From positions 3,348,001 to 3,412,000 of the forward strand of contig NZ_CP114013.1 of the NCBI RefSeq assembly GCF_028416635.1: a DNA stretch of 64,000 nucleotides, in the 5' to 3' direction. The notes beneath the pieces are model-generated. The model did no database searches. It worked only from the letters and a program-made list of their open reading frames with translations, and was not told the origin of the DNA. A program made the translations under genes and the position numbers. Each line of letters starts with the position of its first letter. The first letter of the stretch is position 1. Below, piece after piece: positions 58,900 to 64,000 of the stretch. The stretch comes from Baekduia alba (lineage in GTDB: Bacteria; Actinomycetota; Thermoleophilia; Solirubrobacterales; Solirubrobacteraceae).

Positions 58900-60396
58900 C
58901 TACACGCCCGGGCGCCGCGCCAGCAGCACGTAGTCGCCGTAGCGGCCGACGCGCGCGTAGTTGGCGTCGATGTAGTCGTCGAGCAGCGTCACGCCCGAGG
59001 ACTTGGCCGAGTCGTTGGCCTCGGTCGCCGTCGCGACCGGCGCGACCCAGCGGACGACCAGCGGCGTCCGGGTGCGCTCCAGGTCGTCGCGCATCTCGCG
59101 CTGGACCTTCGCGGTCGTCACGACGCCGGGCTGGACGACGTCGTAGCGCGTCGGGTTGCTGCGGTTCAGCAACGTGTACAACAACGTGTCGCCGACGCGG
59201 ACGCGGTCATAGCGCGGCGGCGCGCTGAGCAGGTCGGAGCCCGGCCGCGAGCGCTTGTTGACCGCGGCGGCGAGGTCCTCCAACGCGTGCGCGTCGGTCT
59301 GCGCCGTCCGGACGCCGTTGGCGTCGGCCAGGTCGATCCCGGCCATGTTGGTGCCGTCGGTCACCTTGCCGAGCATGCGGTCGGCGCCGTGCAGCGCGAT
59401 GACCGCCAGGCCCGCGCCGAGCACGACCTTCCAGGCCATCCGCGACTCCCTCGCGGCGCCCGCGGCCAGCGCGATCGCCAGGACCGCGGCGAGCGGCACG
59501 AGGTGGAACTCGTCCGTGCGCGCCAGCAGGTAGAGCAGGCCCACGACGAGCAGCGGGACCAGCGCGAGCCCGCGCCGCGCCGGGATCGACGCCACCGCCC
59601 AGAGCACGGTGAAGACCACCAACAACGCCGGGAAGTCGCGCTCGAGCACCTTGTTGGGGTCGGTGGTGCGCGGCGCGACCGGGAACGGCAGGCGCTGGAG
59701 GTGCTGCTTGGCGGCGAAGCCGAACGTCTGCGACAGGAAGTCGCCGGGCGCCACGACCAGGAAGGGCAGCATCCCCAACAGCGCGCCGCCGCCGAAGACC
59801 AGCCACAGCCGGCGCCCGCCGTGCTCGCGGCCGCCGAGCAGGAACGCGCCCAGGGCCGCCGCCACGCCGACCTCGGGCCGGAACAGGAACGCGACCGCCG
59901 CCAGCCCGCCGGCCAGGCCCGCATGCCGCCGGCCCGCCAGCAGCGCGCCGAACGCCAGCGCCACCGCCGGCGCCGTCGGCCCCGGCGTCAGCGGCCACGC
60001 CATCGCCGCGGCCACGCCCGCCCAGGCGGCCAGCGCCCAGCGGTCGTTGGTCGTCTCGCGCCGGACGAGCAGGTAGGCGAGGACCGCGGCCACGCCGGCG
60101 ATCACGGCGCGCACGATCCGCCAGACGACGAGCGAGTCGCCGAGCAGCGCCTGCAGCAGCGGCGCGCCCGGCAGGTAGTTGCACCAGAAGTCGCGGTAGG
60201 GCCACTCGCCCGACGCGATCCGGTGGCCCCACTGGAGCATCAGGCCCTCGTCGTGCGGGCCGGTCCCGGCGCGCAGGTCGATCGTCGCCCACGCGGTGGC
60301 CAGCAGGCCCAGGACGATGATCCGCAGGGGCGTGAGCTCCACGGTGACGCGGAAGAAGCCCTCGCGGGGTGGATGGTGCTCGCGCCGCGCCGCCAT
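58900..60396 (-). CDS. GT-C type membrane glycosyltransferase-like protein
   Basis: A 498-aa protein with about 10-11 helices. The first external loop TGPHDEGLMLQWGHRIASGE followed by WPYRDFWCNYLPGAPLLQAL fits the GT39/ArnT clan (acidic D-E pair and P-x-R-D-F). The C-terminal soluble part (about 385-498) has LLSAPPRYDRVRVGDTLLYT and GRYGDYVLLARRPG. ATG 60396 lies 5 nt after the upstream GT2 stop with a GGAG upstream, so the two are co-translated. The sugar donor is presumably polyprenyl-linked. Confidence 0.82.
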   Translation of the reverse strand: MAARREHHPPREGFFRVTVELTPLRIIVLGLLATAWATIDLRAGTGPHDEGLMLQWGHRIASGEWPYRDFWCNYLPGAPLLQALLGDSLVVWRIVRAVIAGVAAVLAYLLVRRETTNDRWALAAWAGVAAAMAWPLTPGPTAPAVALAFGALLAGRRHAGLAGGLAAVAFLFRPEVGVAAALGAFLLGGREHGGRRLWLVFGGGALLGMLPFLVVAPGDFLSQTFGFAAKQHLQRLPFPVAPRTTDPNKVLERDFPALLVVFTVLWAVASIPARRGLALVPLLVVGLLYLLARTDEFHLVPLAAVLAIALAAGAARESRMAWKVVLGAGLAVIALHGADRMLGKVTDGTNMAGIDLADANGVRTAQTDAHALEDLAAAVNKRSRPGSDLLSAPPRYDRVRVGDTLLYTLLNRSNPTRYDVVQPGVVTTAKVQREMRDDLERTRTPLVVRWVAPVATATEANDSAKSSGVTLLDDYIDANYARVGRYGDYVLLARRPGV

Positions 60397-60401
60397 CGCC
60401 T

Positions 60402-61388
60402 TCACTCCGCGGCTCCTGGATGGCCGCCCGCCGCGGGCCCGCGCCACGGGCGCCACGGGACCGCGCGCTCCATCGCGGCGCGCTGCGTCCCGCCGACCCC
60501 GTGGCGGGCGCGCCACACGTCGGGCAGCCGCGGCACCGCGTCGCGCAGCCCGCGCAGGTGCGAGCGCAGCGCGTTCGGCCCCCGGCGGGCCGCGTCGACC
60601 AGCCACGAGGCCTGCCGGTAGGCGACGTACGGCGCCCACTGGACCGGGAACCAGCGGACCGAGAGCAGCAGCGAGTTGCGCGCGACCCAGTAGCCGACCG
60701 GCGCGCCGCTGCCCGCGCCCGCGTGGCGCGCGACCGCCGGCTCGTAGCGGCACGTCCAACCGGCGAGCCGCAGGCGCAGCGCCAGGTCGACGTCCTCCAG
60801 GTACATGCCGTAGGACTCGTCGAAGCCGCCGACCTGCGCCACCGCGTCGCGCCGGTACAGCGCCGCGCCCGCGCACGCGCCCCAGATGTCGCCCGGGACG
60901 TCGAAGCGGCCGTCGTCGAGGCGTCCGCGCCCGCGCTGCTCGCAGACGCCGTCGCGCCGCAGCGTGTCCCCCGCGTCGTCGATCAGGCCGGCGTCGTCCA
61001 TCCCCACCATCTTGCACGCGACGGACCCCGCGTCGGGTGCGGCCTCCAACACCTCGGTCATGCGCGCCAGCCAGTCCGGGGCCAGCGCCACGTCGGTGTT
61101 GACCAGCGCGACCGCGTCGCAGTCGGCCACCGCGTCGAGCCCCGTGTTGACCGCGGCGGCGAACCCGCCGGAGCTCGCGCGCCCCACGACGACGACGTCG
61201 CCCTGGGCGCGGAGCCAATCGACCGACTCGTCGCGCGAGCCGTCGTCGACCACGACGATCCGGTCGGCCGGCCGCGTCTGCGCGCGCAGCGCGGCGAGCA
61301 GGCCGGGCAGCCAACGCCGCCCGTCCCGGTTGGGGACGACGACCGCGACCCGCAACCGCGCCCCCGGGGCGAGGTTCTCGGCGCTCAC
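60402..61388 (-). CDS. family 2 glycosyltransferase (GT-A)
   Basis: A 328-aa enzyme: VAVVVPNRDGRRWLPGLLAA, VVVDDGSRDESVDWL, metal site LVNTDVALAPDWL and the catalytic segment GGFDESYGMYLEDVDLALRL, as in rhamnosyl/galactofuranosyl-type GT2 proteins. The C-terminal ~70 residues are basic and may sit on the membrane. GTG 61388 (VSAENLAPGARLRV) is chosen; an in-frame start at 61436 would run through a hairpin repeat. It lies in a three-gene minus-strand group with a GT4 and a GT-C enzyme. Confidence 0.88.
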   Translation of the reverse strand: MSAENLAPGARLRVAVVVPNRDGRRWLPGLLAALRAQTRPADRIVVVDDGSRDESVDWLRAQGDVVVVGRASSGGFAAAVNTGLDAVADCDAVALVNTDVALAPDWLARMTEVLEAAPDAGSVACKMVGMDDAGLIDDAGDTLRRDGVCEQRGRGRLDDGRFDVPGDIWGACAGAALYRRDAVAQVGGFDESYGMYLEDVDLALRLRLAGWTCRYEPAVARHAGAGSGAPVGYWVARNSLLLSVRWFPVQWAPYVAYRQASWLVDAARRGPNALRSHLRGLRDAVPRLPDVWRARHGVGGTQRAAMERAVPWRPWRGPAAGGHPGAAE

Positions 61389-61433
61389 GCCAGCTGCCCC
61401 AGCGCCGTGCGTGCGAGCGCCACCGAGCACGCG

Positions 61434-61469
61434 CACGGAACCCGAGCCCTCCGGGCGAGCGGTTCCGCG
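61434..61469 (-). repeat. hairpin repeat family (locus F)
   Basis: On the minus strand: arm CGCGGAACC, apex GCTCGCCCGGAGGGCTCG, arm GGTTCCGTG; all nine positions pair, one as a wobble. The core matches copy C2. It lies between the GT4 stop (61471, upstream gene) and the GT2 start. Confidence 0.82.
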
Positions 61470-61470
61470 T

Positions 61471-62634
61471 TCACGCGGCGCGACGGCCGGCGAGCGCCAG
61501 CCCGCGCGCCGGGCGGTTGCGGTCGCCGCGCGGGCTGGGCCCGGCCGCGAGCGCCGCGTCGACGTTCGCCTGGATCTCCTGCGCGAACGCGGTCCTGCTG
61601 AAGCGCTGCGCGTTGGCGACGCACGCGGCGGGGTCGACCGACAGCGGGTCGAACGCGGCGACGGCCGCGGCCAGCGCCTCGGGCGTCGCGTCCTCGTAGA
61701 AGACGCCGGTCTCGCCCTCGCGCACCGACTCCGTCACGCCGCCCTCGTCCAGCGCGACCACCGGTCGCCCCGCGGCCTGGGCCTCGACGGCCGCGATCCC
61801 GAACTCCTCGGTCGCGGTGACGACCAGCGCGCGCGAGGTGGCGAGCAGGCGCGCGACCTCGGCGTCGCTGACGCGGCCCGTGAAGCGCACGTTGGACTCG
61901 GCCATCCGCTGCAGGCGCCGCGCGTCCGGCCCGTCGCCGATGACGACGAGCGGGCGCCCGAGCTGGTTGAACGCGCGGACCGCGAGGTCGATGCGCTTGT
62001 GCGGCATCAGCTCCGACAGGACGGCGTAGTGGTCGCCGACCGTGCCGGGCGCGAAGCGCTCGATCTCGACCGGCGGGTAGACGACGTCGGCCTCGCGCGT
62101 GAAGTACCGGGCGATGCGCCGGCGCGTGGTCTCGGAGTTCGCGACGTAGCGGTCGACGCGCTGCGCGGCGATCCAGTCCCACTGGCGCCAGCGTTGCAGC
62201 ACCGCGCCGAGCGCCGCGCGGACGACCGGACCGTGGGCCCGGAGGGTCGCCTCGCGCGCGTTCCAGGCGTAGCGGAACGGGTTGTGGCAGTAGCAGACGT
62301 GCACCGCGTCCTCGGACGGCAGCACGCCGTGCGCCCAGGCCGACGAGCTGCTGAGCACGAGGTCGTAGCCGGCGAGGTCCAGCGCCTCCATCGCGTACGG
62401 GTACAGGGGCAGCAGGCGCCGGAACGACGTGGCGTTGGGATGCAGCCGCTGCAGGAACGACGTGTGGACGTTGCGCTGCTCGAAGCGGCCCTCGGTCCCG
62501 ACCGGGTCGTACACGGCCGTGAAGATGTCGGCGTCCGGGAACTGCTCGCACAGCGCCAGGAACACCCGCTCGCCACCGCGGAGGTCGAGCAGGAAATCGT
62601 GGACCAAGGCAACCCGTGGGGACGACTGCTTCAT
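61471..62634 (-). CDS. family 4 glycosyltransferase (GT-B)
   Basis: A 387-aa enzyme: VALVHDFLLDLRGGERVFLA at the N terminus; VCYCHNPFRYAWN; YVANSETTRRRIARYF; LSELMPHKRIDLAVRAFNQL; and ATEEFGIAAVEAQAAGRPVV containing the E-x7-E donor site. It resembles polysaccharide-assembly mannosyltransferase-like proteins. ATG 62634 is supported by TAGACT 9 nt upstream; it heads the GT4-GT2-GT-C operon. The last ~20 residues (SPRGDRNRPARGLALAGRRA) are non-conserved. Confidence 0.92.
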   Translation of the reverse strand: MKQSSPRVALVHDFLLDLRGGERVFLALCEQFPDADIFTAVYDPVGTEGRFEQRNVHTSFLQRLHPNATSFRRLLPLYPYAMEALDLAGYDLVLSSSSAWAHGVLPSEDAVHVCYCHNPFRYAWNAREATLRAHGPVVRAALGAVLQRWRQWDWIAAQRVDRYVANSETTRRRIARYFTREADVVYPPVEIERFAPGTVGDHYAVLSELMPHKRIDLAVRAFNQLGRPLVVIGDGPDARRLQRMAESNVRFTGRVSDAEVARLLATSRALVVTATEEFGIAAVEAQAAGRPVVALDEGGVTESVREGETGVFYEDATPEALAAAVAAFDPLSVDPAACVANAQRFSRTAFAQEIQANVDAALAAGPSPRGDRNRPARGLALAGRRAA

Positions 62635-62643
62635 GCGCGGGCG

Positions 62644-62649
62644 AGTCTA
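62644..62649 (-). promoter_or_regulatory. putative -10 element, glycosyltransferase operon
   Basis: TAGACT on the minus strand, 9 nt before ATG 62634, in a locally AT-rich stretch. Confidence 0.45.
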
Positions 62650-62687
62650 GATGTTAAGGAGGCGGCGACCCGGTCAGAGCGTCCGAC

Positions 62688-63062
62688 TCAGCGGTCGAGC
62701 GCGACCGCGACGGCTGCGCTGAGGGCCGCCGAGATCCCCGCCACGACCGCGGTGGCCACGGGCGCCTCGCCCGGCAGCTCGCGGCGCGCCACCGTCGTGG
62801 CGACGATGTCCGACAGGTCGCCCACGATCGACGCCGCGAGGTACGGACGAACCGCCTCGCCGCGCAGCGTCGCGGCGATCGCGCCGGCGTGGATGGCCGT
62901 CTCGCGCACGCCGAGCGCCCGCAGCGGGACCTGCGTCGGGCCGGTCGCGGCGCTCGGGCCCAGCCAGCGGCGGGCCAGGCGCTCGGGGGCCGCGACGAGC
63001 CCGACGCCGTAGGCGACGCGCAGGCCGAGGACCGCGAGCGCGGCGCCGCGGGCGCGGGTCAT
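62688..63062 (-). CDS. small membrane protein coupled to the CFA-synthase-like gene
   Basis: A 124-aa protein with about four hydrophobic helices (ALAVLGLRVAYGVGLVAAPE, TAIHAGAIAATLRG, PYLAASIVGDLSDIVATTVA, ATAVVAGISAALSAAVAVAL). No family named with confidence. ATG 63062 overlaps the stop of the CFA-like gene (ATGA), so they form an operon; a role in lipid modification is possible but not shown. Confidence 0.72.
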   Translation of the reverse strand: MTRARGAALAVLGLRVAYGVGLVAAPERLARRWLGPSAATGPTQVPLRALGVRETAIHAGAIAATLRGEAVRPYLAASIVGDLSDIVATTVARRELPGEAPVATAVVAGISAALSAAVAVALDR

Positions 63063-64000
63063 GCCGTCACCGCTTCCAGCGCGGCGGGCGCCGGGACCGC
63101 AGGCTCCGGCCGCCAGTGCGGCTTGGCCAGCACGGTCTGGATCAGGCCGATCCGGCGCTCGGCGAAGCCGGCCTCGCAGTAGGCGAGGTACAGCCGCCAC
63201 AGGCGGCGGAAGCGCTCGTCGTAGCCCAAGGCCTCCAACTCGCTCGTCGCGCCGTCGAAGTTGACCCGCCACCGGTGGAGGGTCTCGGCGTAATGCGGCG
63301 TGAGGTCTTCGAGGTGGACGGCGTGCAGGTCGGTGTCGCGCGCGACGCAGCGGGCGATCACCTCGCGCGAGGGCAGGCAGCCGTTGGGGAAGATCAACGT
63401 GCGGATGAACGACCGGCTCGCGCGTTCCACCTTGTAGGCGCGGTCGTCCATGACGATCGCCTGCAGCAGCATCGCGCCGTCGGGCGCGAGGCGGTCGCTG
63501 CACACCGCGAAGAACGTGTCGAAGTCCTTCCAGCCCACGGCCTCGATCATCTCGATCGACACGAGCTTGTCGTACTGGCCGTCGAGGTCGCGGTAGTCGT
63601 CGAGCAGGACGGTCACGCGGTCTTCGAGGCCCCGCTCGCGCACGCGGGCCACGGCGTGGTCGTGCTGCTCGCGCGAGATCGTGGTCGTCGTCACGTGGCA
63701 GCCGCGGGTCGCCGCGGCGTGGACCGCGAAGCCGCCCCAGCCGGTCCCGATCTCCAGGACCCGGTCGTCGGGGCCGAGGTCGAGCTTGTCGCAGATGCGG
63801 TCCAGCTTGGCGACCGACGCCTCCTGCAGCGTCATCTGCGGGTGCGCGAAGACGGCGCTCGAGTACATCATGGTGGGGTCGAGCATCAGCCCGAAGAGCT
63901 CGTTGCCGAGGTCGTAGTGGGCTTCGATGTCCTTGCGGGCGCGGCGCGGCGTATTGCGGCGGAAGGCGGCGCGGGCGCGCTGGAACGGCTCGCGGATCGG
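63059..64000 (-). CDS. cyclopropane-fatty-acid synthase-like methyltransferase, partial
   Basis: The C-terminal 313 residues of a minus-strand gene that continues past the right edge. KDIEAHYDLGNELFGLMLDP, then YSSAVF, the SAM loop VLEIGTGWGGFAVHAA, VSIEMIEAVGWKDF and LIFPNGCLPS are hallmarks of CFA/mycolic-acid cyclopropane synthases. These enzymes methylate double bonds of membrane phospholipid acyl chains using SAM. The N-terminal part is missing. The in-frame ATG at 63886 is not the start, because the conserved sequence clearly extends upstream to base 64000. Confidence 0.95.
   Translation of the reverse strand, partial: PIREPFQRARAAFRRNTPRRARKDIEAHYDLGNELFGLMLDPTMMYSSAVFAHPQMTLQEASVAKLDRICDKLDLGPDDRVLEIGTGWGGFAVHAAATRGCHVTTTTISREQHDHAVARVRERGLEDRVTVLLDDYRDLDGQYDKLVSIEMIEAVGWKDFDTFFAVCSDRLAPDGAMLLQAIVMDDRAYKVERASRSFIRTLIFPNGCLPSREVIARCVARDTDLHAVHLEDLTPHYAETLHRWRVNFDGATSELEALGYDERFRRLWRLYLAYCEAGFAERRIGLIQTVLAKPHWRPEPAVPAPAALEAVTA

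Overview
The window looks like chromosomal DNA of a very GC-rich actinobacterium. Several things fit the class Thermoleophilia (Solirubrobacterales, Conexibacter-like): an AftD-type arabinosyltransferase homologue, an LPxTG surface protein, a Rex repressor, a K+-independent proton-pumping pyrophosphatase and NarL-type two-component proteins. The taxonomic call is inference; no 16S gene is present. Nearly every base is coding, and genes sit in short, often ATGA-coupled operons on both strands. The only RNA gene I find is a tRNA-Gln(CUG).

Layout. 0-4.4 kb: edge membrane protein, HipA-like kinase plus DUF3037 pair, K+ channel, BBE-type flavoenzyme, TetR regulator. 4.4-14.2 kb: MMPL exporter divergent from TetR; MFS exporter coupled to a MerR regulator with a perfect operator-like palindrome; double DUF427 protein; two-component pair; secreted Cys protein; second TetR; AI-2E permease. 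14.2-17.1 kb: a long imperfect inverted repeat, a TAP-like secreted hydrolase, a zinc-ribbon protein and a 56-bp tandem repeat. 17.1-21.1 kb: an aberrant FtsH-like AAA+/M41 protease followed by two coupled genes. 21.1-28.4 kb: M4 metallopeptidase, heterodimeric ABC exporter, MazF-like protein, KTSC protein, tRNA. 28.4-36.4 kb: two RCK (TrkA-type) proteins with two APC permease-Usp fusions, a chemoreceptor remnant and the pyrophosphatase. 36.5-42.3 kb: one long minus-strand operon from an LPxTG protein through tsaE-tsaB-rimI-tsaD to glutaredoxin, rex and a glutamate-cysteine-ligase-like gene. 42.4-63 kb: a cell-envelope glycan region (glycosyltransferase-flippase fusion, AftD-like giant, Wzy ligase, several glycosyltransferases, acyltransferase) interleaved with map, an ABC transporter, methyltransferases and an M23 endopeptidase. 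The right edge cuts a cyclopropane-fatty-acid-synthase-like gene.

Two signals cut across the annotation. First, about 25 genes have a TAnnnT hexamer ending 6-12 nt before the start codon, which implies widespread leaderless transcription and was used here to choose starts. Second, eight copies of a small hairpin family share the apical core CTCGCCCnGnGGGCTCG but have stems of different, internally complementary sequence. They sit at gene junctions at six loci and in places are translated as tails of TsaD, TsaE and another protein. I regard this element as the best candidate for something undescribed.
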